From Nepenthes gracilis (lineage: Eukaryota; Streptophyta; Magnoliopsida; Caryophyllales; Nepenthaceae): a stretch of 64,000 nt of DNA. The stretch lies in NCBI GenBank assembly GCA_033239525.1, contig BSYO01000008.1, positions 15,980,830 to 16,044,829 of the forward strand. Reading direction: 5' to 3'. Of this stretch, positions 1 to 10,360 are shown one piece after another. The notes beneath the pieces were generated by a model, which saw nothing but the letters and a program-made list of their open reading frames with translations, searched no databases and was not told where the DNA came from. Both the position numbers and the translations under genes were made by a program. Position 1 is the stretch's first letter. Each line of letters starts with the position of its first letter.

Positions 1-1151
1 TTTTGTTGATCATACATATAATTTAAGTAATGTGAAAATTTAAACCCATAAAAAAGTATAAAAATTATGTAAGCATACGAAGAGAATGCCACAATTTTAT
101 ACGTTTATGATTCGTTATCCCAGAGTGAGAATTTTGTGAATGAAATTTGGTGGACTTTCTCTTAAAGAATAAGAAATTGTAAAACCTGGACCATGAATTT
201 ATATTTCAGATGGTAATATTCTCTAACATGCCATAACTCAAATATTATCCTAGCCGTATTTTGTAGTTGGTGATATTTCTTAATATGTCTTAATATATTA
301 TAATAAAAATTTATTGTCTGCTAAGGGTCGCGTGCAGTTAAGGCTCAGTCTACAGGGATTATATATAGATGACCCGTCTCTGAGTCTTAAATAGGAGGAG
401 ATGACTTTTGATTGTGTAAAAGCAAATACAATTCAGATTACGATCGATCGCTCATTTAGTCAGTAACACCTATTGGCCCTAATCCATAAAAATAATAAAA
501 TTTTTATATGTTTTAGAACCTAAAGAAAAAATAAGTAAAATGGGAAAGACAAATGAATTTTAAAAATGTATTTATTTACGTTTCATATTTATGCATCTTC
601 ATTATACTCTTATATCCTTCATCTACTTTATTTTGTATATATTATTTATTTTCATTAATTATATTGTACTTGCTTAGTATTTGGCTCACCTTTACTATTT
701 TTTCTTACCTTCAGATGAGTACGAATTTATACCTGATAGGATGCGATAGAATATTAGAAGTCGGCTAGGCTCGAAAACTTGGAGGATGATATTATGGACT
801 TAGCCTTATGGATTTATACCTTATGGAGTCTTTTATATTATTTTTTATGGTCATATATATTAATGATAATGTATATAGTATATAATTTTCGCTGCATTTA
901 ATGAATATATATACTTTCACAGGTTGTTATGGTTAATTTGGGCATCTAGTTGTATCTTATTTGAGTCAACATTATACCTGAAATTATAACGTTGGTGTCA
1001 CATATTTATTGTGGCTTTTGGATTCTATGTTGAGTTGTGTTGTAATTGTATATTTGTTGTACGGTTAATATACAAGTTTTGTATCAGTCTGACGGCCATT
1101 TCACAATCGAGACCTTACCTGTTTTCAGTTTGAATTTTTGGGGTCGTCACA
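1..1151 (+). mobile_element. Decayed Tekay-type gypsy LTR fragment
   Basis: This stretch aligns in order with the last half of the LTR at 27115-29330. Landmarks are 'gacccgtctctgagtctt' near 371, a 'ggctcacc...tttact' block near 682, and the end 'gggtcgtcaca' at about 1141-1151, a typical terminus of Tekay/Del-type LTRs. No gag or pol follows, so this is a solo or truncated LTR that begins outside the window. The 71-codon open frame at 553-768 lies inside the LTR and is not a gene. The orientation is inferred from the LTR order. Divergence is high, so the exact ends are approximate. Confidence 0.65.
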
Positions 1152-1424
1152 ATTCTTGTAATTAATTCTGAGTCATAATTATAATAACTAGTAGAGTCTT
1201 TGATGGAGTTTATTATAGAGCTTTATATAGTTATTATCTTTATATATTTTAATATTATTTATCTGAGATAATTATTTATTATTATGCATTATTGATTATT
1301 ATTACTTGTAGGACCTTAGATCATTCTAATATTTTGTTGACTCTAAATTTGAGTTGAGTATATAGTGTGAGTGAAGGATCCTTTATTTGCTACAAGGCTT
1401 TTAGGTAATGAGAATTTCGGACAC

Positions 1425-1427
1425 TAA
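1425..1427. repeat. Target site duplication TAA, left copy
   Basis: TAA directly precedes the left terminal inverted repeat of the Harbinger-like element and is matched by TAA at 2271-2273. Confidence 0.6.
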
Positions 1428-2270
1428 TGACATATTTGGTTTATGAAAATAAAAATTTTACTTTCACTTTATTACTATTGGAATATTTATTCATACATTT
1501 GGTTCATTTTTTATGCAAAATAAGTATTCCTAGAAGAATAAATATTCCTCCAATTCAAGATATATAAAATATTAAATTTTCTTTGGTATTATTTCTTCTT
1601 TATATTCAAGGAATAACTGTTTTCACAATTATTACCATTTTGCCCCTTGTGCTTTTATCCTTCGATCGAAATCCTACTTCTTCATTCGTTTTTCGTCTCT
1701 CAATCGTTCGTCACTCTTTTCTCTTTCGATTCGATGCTGTCCAAATTTGTCCAAATTCGCAACCCACACTTCTTTAACTAATTCTGAATATATAAGTTTA
1801 AGGTTTGTCGTTGCACCCACAACCGCAGCCACGATTGGATCAACTACCCATTCTCCCACCTTGTCAATAAGGCCCGTTAGTGAGACATGCAAAAGTACTA
1901 CTACTATGGCACCGTGTGCCAAGAGTACCACTGAAGGGGTTACAGCAAGGGAAACTATTGTGAGTTTTCATATGAGATGTTTGAATGTTGACTCCACTTG
2001 ATATGATAGTGTACAGAAGCATGTAGGTATTGTTCATACTCTTTAATCTTCACAATCTTTTTTTTAAAATAAAAATAAAAAAGTTATTAGTACAAATTCT
2101 CACTCTATTTCTCGTACTATTATTATATACCAAATATTATAATATTAATTATTAATTTATTATATTCTAATAACCAAATATAAAAATAAAAATTCTTAAT
2201 TATATTCCTATCTTATTAATAATAATTATTATATTTTTAAATTATTATATTTTAATAACCAAAAATATCA
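1428..2270. mobile_element. PIF/Harbinger-like non-autonomous element, copy 1
   Basis: The left end reads 'tgacatatttggtt' and the reverse complement of the right end reads 'tgatatttttggtt'. These are imperfect terminal inverted repeats, and both sit directly against a 3-bp TAA duplication. A TWA target site is the hallmark of PIF/Harbinger transposition. The right subterminal part (about 2080-2270) aligns with the right part of a second element at 24176-25205; both contain 'ccaaatata' and 'attcccatctta'-like blocks. The 843-bp length is too short for a transposase gene plus the second Harbinger ORF. The interior at 1640-2000 is less AT-rich and is not shared with copy 2. It contains short open frames on both strands (1674-1931 minus, 1747-2001 plus) with no domain I recognise. 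Confidence 0.65.
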
Positions 2271-2273
2271 TAA
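2271..2273. repeat. Target site duplication TAA, right copy
   Basis: TAA directly follows the right terminal inverted repeat of the element at 1428-2270 and matches 1425-1427. Confidence 0.6.
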
Positions 2274-2755
2274 TAGCTATTATTTCATTGGTGATGGATA
2301 AGATATGTTGTTATAGAGGTTTGGTAGTGTTTTGCAAGGTTACAATCCTTTGAGTTTAATAGCTGTAATGTTAGTTATCTTTATGTTGATTTCATAAGAA
2401 GTTTTTACTAAGTTAGATGATTCATATTCAAGTCATCACTTATATTTTAGTTACTATTAGAATATTATTTATTTATATCAAAAACTTATAGAAAAATCAA
2501 TAAATATATGGGTTTTTTATCATCCAAAAATATTATAAAAATAACTAAATGATATCTCTAAACTCCTTTTATTAATTTTCGAAGCAGCATTTTGTCTGCG
2601 GAAAATCAACTATTTTATTTAAAAAAGAAGTTAAATTTTTAGGTCTAAACAAAGTTAAATCAAATAATATATATTTTTAAAAAATATTTAAACTTATTTG
2701 TCAAAATCCCCCTTCTACTCCTCAATATAGTAAGTAGGGCATCTCTCAGCCGCCC
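2274..2755 (+). other. AT-rich upstream region of the zinc-finger gene
   Basis: There is no coding sequence here. The region is strongly AT-rich up to about 2705 and then becomes C-rich just before the ATG at 2756. That shift fits a promoter passing into a short 5' untranslated leader. I see no convincing TATA box at a measured distance, so no promoter element is called. Confidence 0.4.
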
Positions 2756-4620
2756 ATGGCTTCTTCATCGAAGCTCTACAGCACCAGGAGGGAAATGCTC
2801 TCTCATGCCCTTGCCTCTGCTGCCGAACTTCAGACCCAAAAAAATTCCAACAAAATCAGTGACCTCAACAACGAGAAAGCTCCTAATGCTAATCCGACAA
2901 CCATCCAATCTCTCTCTCAATCAACAAACAAATCCATTCTATCTCCTTCCCCTGAAGACCTGTCTCTTTCCATGTCGTCTCACCTCACCCGCCCGGAGCT
3001 CTTACGACGTCGCCTCCATCACCTTAAACAGCTCTCCAGGGTCTATAGAGACCACTACTGGGCTTTAATGGAGGATCTGAGGGTTCAATACAGGGAGTAC
3101 TACTGGAAGTTTGGCATGAGTCCGTACAAGGACGAAGAGGAGACAGAAATAACAGACAAAGAAATCAATATTGAAGGAAGTGGTGAGACTAACAACAATA
3201 ATATTTTCAATGATGGCGCTAACAATAATAACGACAATCATGCTGCGAAATCAGGTTTAAGGTTAGGGTTTGGGGAATGTGAGTTTGAATCGAAGTTGGG
3301 TGGGAAGAATCAGTGTGCGTTTTTGGGGTGTAAGTTGAAGGCGATGGCGTTGACTAACTTTTGCCACTTGCATATTCTCTCTGATCCCCATCAGAAGCTT
3401 TACAAGGCTTGCAACTACGTCATTAAGAGGTTTATATTGTCCAAAATCCTACTACTAGATTGTGAATTAGCTTGCTTTATTTTCTTCCCTTTTATGGAAT
3501 TGATGATGCAATGTGATTTGTCTATATTCTTCCTTTCTTTTTTGTCTCCGTGCAATTTTGTATTCTGTCACATAATGTAGAATCTGTGATTTGAACTATG
3601 CTGGTATCTTTGGGGTTATGGATGTTCTTTTTCCCGTTCAATTTGCCTGGCAACAAGTTCCTATGAAAAATACCTACGCTCTCGCTGTCTTTCTCTCTGT
3701 TGTGAACTTGTGAAATAATCTTCAAGTTCCCTTTTTGTACATCAGGTTCCCCTTTTGTACATGCATTTACTTATTCCAGTGAAAGTACCTGCGCTTTCTG
3801 TCTTTTTGTCAGTCGTGTACACGTAAACTAATCTTCGGTTTTCTGTAGGGCCATTTAGAAATGCTGTCCTGCTAGCCTTGTGGCCGATTGATATGCATGC
3901 TGTCAGACAATATTGTCTTATTTCTTCTTTATGTGTGCATGTTCACCATAGTGGCAATAGTGTCCTGTGATCTGAACCATACTTACAAATGCTAATAGTT
4001 AGAAGCATGCTTAATTGACACTTCACTTCAGCTCCACGTACTTGTGTTCGACCTTGATATTGGCAACTGTTTGAAAGAATATGAAACTTTAGGATATCAG
4101 TCTAGTTTAACACTTGGGAATATGCTTATATGACCCCATCTTGTTTTGGTTTCAAACTTTTAAACCAACGTGGTCCCTTGATGAAAGGGAAGATTAGGTT
4201 TGGTGATTTATTTTTTATGTTGTTAAGCTGATGCTGGACCTTCTATGTATGGTTTTCGTTTATAGTCATGGAAAAAATATGATATTCTGTTGCAAATCAT
4301 CTTTGAACGTTTATTAGCTGACCAACTGCTCATTGGTTATCTGTTTTTCTGTAATTAGTGCACAAACTGGACCAATAATTTGTGGGAAGCCAATAATGAG
4401 ATCCAGAGTTCCTTCATTGTGCAATGTCCACCTTCAAAAGGCTCAGAAACATGTAGCGCAGGCCTTGAAGAAGGCACGTCTTAATGTTTCTTCATCGAGT
4501 AAGCTTGCACCTAAGTTCCATGTCATTGTGGCTGAATACGTACGCCAAATCCAGAGTAAAAGAAAAGCAGCACAGAAACGTAGCAGTAACAATAATGTTA
4601 CAAAAGAAGAAGGTTGTTAG
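2756..4620 (+). CDS. INO80 complex subunit D-like / KANL2-type zinc-finger protein (2 exons)
   Basis: The coding exons are 2756-3429 and 4359-4620, giving 311 residues. The ATG at 2756 lies in a good plant context (cccATGG). The donor is AAGAG^gtttat at 3429/3430 and the acceptor is ttag^TGCACA at 4358/4359; a serine codon is split 2+1. Two cysteine/histidine clusters resemble the zf-C3Hc3H family: C187, C192, C203, H206 in exon 1 and C233, C246, H249 in exon 2. A basic, arginine-rich helix-like stretch (about 80-118, with 'ELLRRRLHHLKQLSRVYRDH') precedes an Asn-rich, acidic linker (about 125-165). The C-terminus (about 255-305) is lysine-rich. Proteins of this family are subunits of nuclear chromatin complexes (INO80 remodeller or NSL histone acetyltransferase). 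The nuclear role is inferred from family membership, not from a visible localisation signal. The intron falls between the two Cys/His clusters. The gene appears intact. Confidence 0.78.
3430..4358 (+). other. Intron of the zinc-finger gene
   Basis: This is a 929-bp intron with GT at 3430-3431 and AG at 4357-4358. The acceptor follows a T-rich tract ('ctgtttttctgtaattag'). Exon 1 would read through into intron codons to a stop at 3580, so unspliced RNA would lose the second Cys/His cluster. No transposable element is seen inside it. Confidence 0.75.
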
Positions 4621-5189
4621 TTGACCTGCCTAAATGATGATTGAGATTTTGAGTGATGAAGTGCATAAGCCATGGGATTATCACATAGAGCAACTATCTG
4701 ATTTTGAGGGGAGAAGGAATTTCTCATCAAAGTGCACCATATCCACATATTGAAGGTATATGAGAGTTCTCGATCTTTTTCTTTAATCCTTGGCATAGTT
4801 GGCATATCATTGTTGGCTCCTTGTGTTTTTTATCTTAAGTCGTTTTTTTCAATAATGTCTGATCAAAATCAAGTGCTCTCTGCTTTTTTTTTCTAATCAT
4901 GTAGCATTTTTCTGTGATGTTGTAGCACTTGTTGGATTTGATATGATCAAATCTTGGCCACGAGGACTGAATCTGAAATGTGATGGTAGGTGAAAGAAAG
5001 GAATTTACCATTATGGAGGAAAGATTGTCATGTTTATTTGATGGTTTATTCAGTGAAGTAAGGCATCATTAACATGGGAAATTTAAATTGCTTGTCCTCT
5101 CCCCATTTGAGGTAAAATTTTAAATTTGAGTATTTGGATTTTATGTAGTGTAATCAGAAATTTCTGGATATCCATAGGATTTGAGGGGT
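4621..5189 (+). other. 3' flank / 3' UTR of the zinc-finger gene
   Basis: This sequence follows the TAG at 4618-4620. It is T-rich and non-coding. It probably contains the 3' UTR, but no single poly(A) signal can be chosen with confidence. Confidence 0.4.
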
Positions 5190-5341
5190 GAGCATGATGA
5201 GATAGGAAGTTTGTTTCATTGTGATTTGGATATTATGAGTTCAAACCTCAAAAAATAGCCTCTTTGCATCAGAAAGGTAAGACTAAATACGCCTAACCCT
5301 CTTCAAAGCTTCCAGTGAAGGAAGCCTCTGTAATTGGCCAC
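5190..5341 (+). mobile_element. Au-like tRNA-derived SINE, copy 1
   Basis: The order of blocks is that of plant tRNA-derived SINEs: 'tttcattgtgatttgg', a B-box-like 'gagttcaaacctc', 'agcctctttgca', 'ggtaagactaaatacg', 'aaccctcttca' and the tail 'ggaagcctctgtaattgg'. The same blocks occur at 57645-57795, 57930-58066 and, inverted, at 59728-59878. The 5' boundary is uncertain because the A-box half is eroded. Confidence 0.6.
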
Positions 5342-8300
5342 CTTTTTCTCATAGGGGGCTAGTGATTTTGTAGCCAACATATTTTGTGATGTCCTCTTGG
5401 TGTTTACAAGAGCACTGGCTTTTGTTGTTCGGACATGACTAATTGTGGCTTTTACCCATTTCTTCTTTCACCGATTGAAATATGCTCTTATATTCTCCCT
5501 TGATTTGCCTATCTGAAACTGAGATAGATTTTGCAGATTACTTCTTTATTTCTGGAATATTCTATTTTGTTGGCATCTCTTTAAGATGGATTTATATGGG
5601 GCCACCATTCCAAGAAAATAAGAACCCAGAAACTTATTCTACTTTGTTGGGTGATAATGTAAATGTGTTTGTTGGTAATTGCAGCAGCTGTGTTGAGCAT
5701 ATTTTGGGAGGGTAACATGCTTCTTATCTCACCTAACATTCTTCTTCTTTTTTTTCTACTTTTTATTTGTGTGGCTGATATTGGAAATGGTAATGGGTGG
5801 TACTTTGATTTATTCTATTTTCTTGCCATTTGTAATGTGATACTAAGCTCCCCCTCAAAATAAAATATAAAAATCACGGAAATGAGACCAAAGCACTGAA
5901 TTGTTGGAAAACTGATAATGCCTAGGCTGCTTTATGTCCTTGATGTTGTAATGCTACCATGGGGAAACTAGTGAAACTAGTTACACTAATCCAAAAGGCA
6001 ATGAGTCAGACTTGGGGCATCCAAGCATTAAATACTGAGAACCTCAATCTTCTTTCGCAAATGCTGTAGACTATTAGAGCTTAGGTTGTCATGATCTGAG
6101 AATTGAAACAGAAAACATTCAGTCATGAGGCCAAAGTCAAGCAGCTTTGCCCTTATATGGTCCCTCGGTACCCAGTCATCCATGATGTCTAACAAGTAAC
6201 AATTCATTTTTGTTTTCAGTAAATTCAAATGTAATTATTTCTTTCACATGTGGAAAACTCGAGTCAGTACTAAGACTTAGGGTTAGTCTCAAATCGAGAT
6301 ATAATCTATCAGCTGTGTTTTACAATATATTACCTTATTCAACAGTCTTTTATTTATGAAACTTCAAACTGTTGATACAATCTGCAGAAATGCAATACGT
6401 GCCTTAGCAGCACAAGTCAGATTTCCGATTAATCTTTCTTATGCTGATGCCAAAGCTTCTATATGGCAAAGAAAACCAAGTTAGGTTGACCAGATCCTTG
6501 GATCCCAAAATTACCATCCTGCAGAGACCATCCTTTCGATTCCACATGCCCGTGTCAGTTTACAGAGTCTGTCGCTTCTGTCCGGGAGCCTCAATTCACA
6601 AGCTTTCTAGCATTGCAAGCTTTAGGAATGGTTAGATATATGTAGCCTTGCTCCCTACATTACCAAGGTTGTTTCTGAGTCTCTGTCCATCAATCTGGCA
6701 CTGCAGTGTCAGTTGCAGATTTCTGCAAAAAATTGGATGTTGAAGAATCATAAAATGTTAACATGGGGTGAGGCGAGCTGTTAAGATTTAAGGTGTCAAT
6801 TTTGTGGTTGTGAAAAGCAATTGAAGATTATTGTCTGGTAAAAAAAAAAAGGAAAAGAAGATAAGCTGGAGACCTGCATGGAAATTTGTGGAGAATATCA
6901 TCAATCCAAATCAAAATCTACGCACATGGGAAGAACTATCTCTTGACTCCAAGATTGAGTTTCACAATTTTTATCGTGCAGAAAGGACAAGATATTTTAA
7001 TAGGAACTCTTCTAAATGACCTAATGGCTTATTTGTGACCGAGTTTCAACACCCTCTAAAATTCTGGTTGCTTTTTACTGTGTTAATGCCCTTAAAAGAG
7101 CAGATTTACGGCAAGTATGTGTTCTGCCCTCCCCAAAAATGCCAGCGGCATGTAGAATACTTAAAATACTGCTTTCATCTTTTTCTTTATGGTTGTGATC
7201 TTTGGCATGTGTTGGTTACTGACATTCATACATCTATCTATTGCTATGGACAACCACACGCAGTGTAGTTGAAGTCTTAGTTTTACTTCACGGATTTTAC
7301 CCTTTTCAATTTACCTGACCATGCACGCATATGATTTCACAGGTGGGATTGAACTGAAACTCGCTACACACAATGGAATTGATCAGTGAGCGTGACATGA
7401 TATTATGCTTTTGGCTGTTGTAGCTATCCGCCAAGTTGTCTGGTTACATGGCTTCTTGCCGTGATGTAATTACGTTCCGATTTGATTTGATGTTGCAGCC
7501 ACGGAAGACAGTGTGTAAGTTCTTTAGAGACCTGAAAAGGAGGCAATTGCCACTGTTACTGTCATCATAGATAGAGAAACGTATAATCAGCCTGTTTACT
7601 TGTGCGTTTATTTGCATGGGAGGCAAGTCGGTCGCCATTGATGTATGGAAGGTATTTGTCTGTTTGTGCTTATGGTTCACAAATGCCTAATTGTCATTAA
7701 GGATTATTGTATATATTTCCAAATCACAAATGCCAAATTAGAATCCGCCTGAATTGTAATCCGGTAGAATTTTGCCTCCCTTAAGGTTTTTTGTTTTTCC
7801 CAAAATTTAGGCAGGAGCGAAATAATAAATGGGTATAAAATTCAAACCTTAAAGGTGTGTTCTGAAAGGATTTTTAAAAATACAAAAACTTTAATATGTT
7901 TAAATTTGCATGTTTTTTATTTAGAAAATTGGAATTTGAACTGAAATTTAAAAAATTTAGAAGATTTTTTTTAGAATTTTGTACTAGTCATAACATGAAG
8001 TTTTTACAATTTTTTAAATTTCATTTATGCAATAATATTTTAAAGATGTGATATTGTAAAATTGTTGTTTTATAAGTTTGTTAAGTAAAATATGTGCATA
8101 AATTATGAAATTTTAATTTCATTTATAGTTAAATTTATTTGTATTTTTAATTTCTTTATTTGAGTTAATATTATTATAAAAATTATTAAATTGATATAAA
8201 TTGTACTTATTAGTAAATATAATTAAGTATAAGAAAAACTAAAAATGTGATTTTTAAATTAATCTTTAAGTTATTTGATAAAGATGATGTCTATGTTATT

Positions 8301-8479
8301 ATTTAATTTATTTTATGACCTAACAAAATATTGTTTATTGTTAATTTAATTAAAAAGCTAAACTAGCTATGTTGTAAAGATTTAAATAGTAGCCATTATA
8401 AAAATAATAATAATAATGAAGTGTCATTGCTATATATTTTTAACTTATTAATAATTAAATAATTAGATAATATTATAAA
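5342..8479. other. Intergenic sequence without a supported gene
   Basis: The first half (to about 7700) has the composition of transcribed UTR or intron sequence. It includes 'ctgcag' followed by about 30 open codons near 6386-6480, but the frame is soon broken by stops. A 62-codon lysine-rich frame at 6831-7019 and another at 7035-7268 match nothing I know. From about 7780 to 8480 the sequence is extremely AT-rich and featureless. I cannot exclude an unrecognised 3' UTR with introns belonging to the zinc-finger gene. Confidence 0.4.
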
Positions 8480-8995
8480 AATTATATATTGGCAGACTTA
8501 GTGTAAGGTGTAGGTTCCAATTTGTAACTTTAATCGTGATTAGTTAAAAAATATGTTGAGATTAAATGAAAGGTTGATCAAAAACATTTTGATTGGGTCA
8601 TATCGAGTTAAATGATACGTGATTAGCGTTTAAAGTGCGCTTGCGTATTTTGGACAAAGAGGTCCCACTTGAATGATACCTGATTGAAATTAGAGTACAC
8701 TTTTGGTGGAATGTTCATACCCGATGTGCACTTGAGAAACATATACATTTTTGGTAGATTGTCCATGCATAATACACATTTGAAGTGACACTCATACATC
8801 ACAGCTTTCGTTGTAGTAACTGATACGTACCTGACAGGTGCACATGCGCTAATCTTTTATAAAAGTCATGTTCAACTGATTTTCAATTATTTTCTACCAG
8901 ATTTTGAGAGAAGAGAGTAAAGAAGAAGGGAAAAAGAGAAGAATAAGAGAAAGAAGGTAAGAAGATGTCATTTAAGGTGAATTTAAGAAAGCTTT
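8480..8995 (+). mobile_element. Decayed Tekay-type LTR part of an outer nested element
   Basis: The segment contains a 'cttttataaaagtcatg' TATA-like site near 8855, followed by a purine-rich 'gagagaagagagtaaag' leader. This is the same arrangement as the TATA and purine-rich segment of the LTR at about 27436-27540. Upstream, 'ggttgatcaaaaacattttg' resembles the 'gggtcaaaagttaatatt' part of that LTR. The rest of the LTR, gag, protease and most of RT are missing, because degraded pol follows directly. Confidence 0.5.
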
Positions 8996-9049
8996 TGAAA
9001 AATTTGAAATCAAAGAAAGTGCATCCCAAGTTTCTTTCTTTTGTTAATG

Positions 9050-10360
9050 ATTTCTTTCCACATCTTAAGTCATATTTTTTAGGTCATGTCATCTTAAAAT
9101 GAGGTATTTTGGTTGATCTTAAAAAAGTTGAAACTATAATCAATTAGAGCCGACCAGTATCAGTGATCGAAGTTATGAGATTTTTGGAAATTGTGGGTTA
9201 TTATCAAAAAATTTGTGAAGAACTTTTTTTAGAATTGCTATACCGTTGATCCGATTAACACAAAACAAAGTAAAATTCAATTAAATAGAGGATAGCGAGA
9301 TAAGTTTTCAAAAGTTAAAATACTGTTTAACGACAACCTCAACTTTAATGATTCCTAAAGAATCTGAAGGATTTGTAATCTTTTTGTGATGCGTCAAAGA
9401 TCAAACTAGGATGTGTCCTAATGGAACATAAGAAAGTTATTGTATATGGATTAAGGCAATTGAAGACATATGAAATGAACTATCCGACACATGACCTAAA
9501 ATTAGCAGCATTAATCTTTGAGCTGATAATTTAGAAATGTTATTTATATGGAGAGAGAATTTTTAGTGTATTCTCACCATAAAAATCTAAAGTATTTATT
9601 TTTTCAAAAGGAACTAAGTATGAGGTAAAGAAGATGGATAGACTTCCTAAATGATTACGATTGTGAAATCCTATATCAACCGGAAAAAGCCAATGTGGTA
9701 GCGAATACTTTCAACCATCAAATGACAAATATAATGGCTTATTTAAGAATTAAGGAGGTGAAGATATTGGATTGCATAAAGGAATGAGATATTAAAAGGC
9801 ATTCTCAACATACACAGATAATATTGTCATATTTTTAAGTGTAACCTAAAATTTTAAAAATGATTAAAGGAACTCAAATGGGCAATCCTTTTTTGGCGGA
9901 CATTGCCAGTGACTTAAATAAGGAGTTAAGAATAGATTTTAATACGTGGGCAGATGGAGTTTTAAGGTTTCAAGAGTGAATTTGTATGCTGAATATTGAA
10001 AAAAATGAAGGAAAAAATCATGAATGAGACTCATTGATTAAATTACACTATCCATTCCGAAATTAAGAAAATATATCAAGATCTGAAGAAGATATTTTGG
10101 TGGCATAATATAAAAAGAAAAATTACAGCTTATGTGATAAGATACTTAATATGCCAACTATTAAAGACCGAGCACAATAAACCACTAAATCTTTTATAAT
10201 TTATGCAAACCTCTAGTGGAAAGTGGGAGGACATAGAGTTGGATCTCGTGATGGGTTTATCGAAGACACCAAGAAATCATAATTCTGTTTAGATGATTGT
10301 AGATAGGCTTACTAAGTCGGCTCACTTTATTACTTTTTGGATGATATTCTCTAGAGATTG
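9050..10360 (+). pseudogene. Decayed gypsy pol (RT end, RNase H, integrase start), first half
   Basis: Broken frames carry the pol order of the Tekay group. RT connection residues such as 'FLEIVGYYQKI' appear near 9175-9210, followed by RNase H remnants near 9390-9720. The integrase core then begins ('ELDLVMGLSKTPRNHNSV', with 'DRLTKSAHFIT' near 10300-10340). Stops and frameshifts are frequent. The frame stops abruptly at 10360 within the integrase motif SRD/RLA, where another element is inserted, and resumes at 15703. It is a close relative of the pol at 31264-34020. Confidence 0.7.
10356..10360. repeat. Target site duplication GATTG, left copy
   Basis: GATTG directly precedes the LTR end 'tgtcacgg' at 10361 and is repeated at 15698-15702. 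Removing the insert and one copy restores the integrase reading order, which supports this boundary. Confidence 0.8.

Noticed and set aside
6386..6635. Possible exon after 'ctgcag' with about 30 open codons
   Set aside because: Stops occur soon in the frame, I recognise no family, and the zinc-finger gene already ends with its own stop at 4620.
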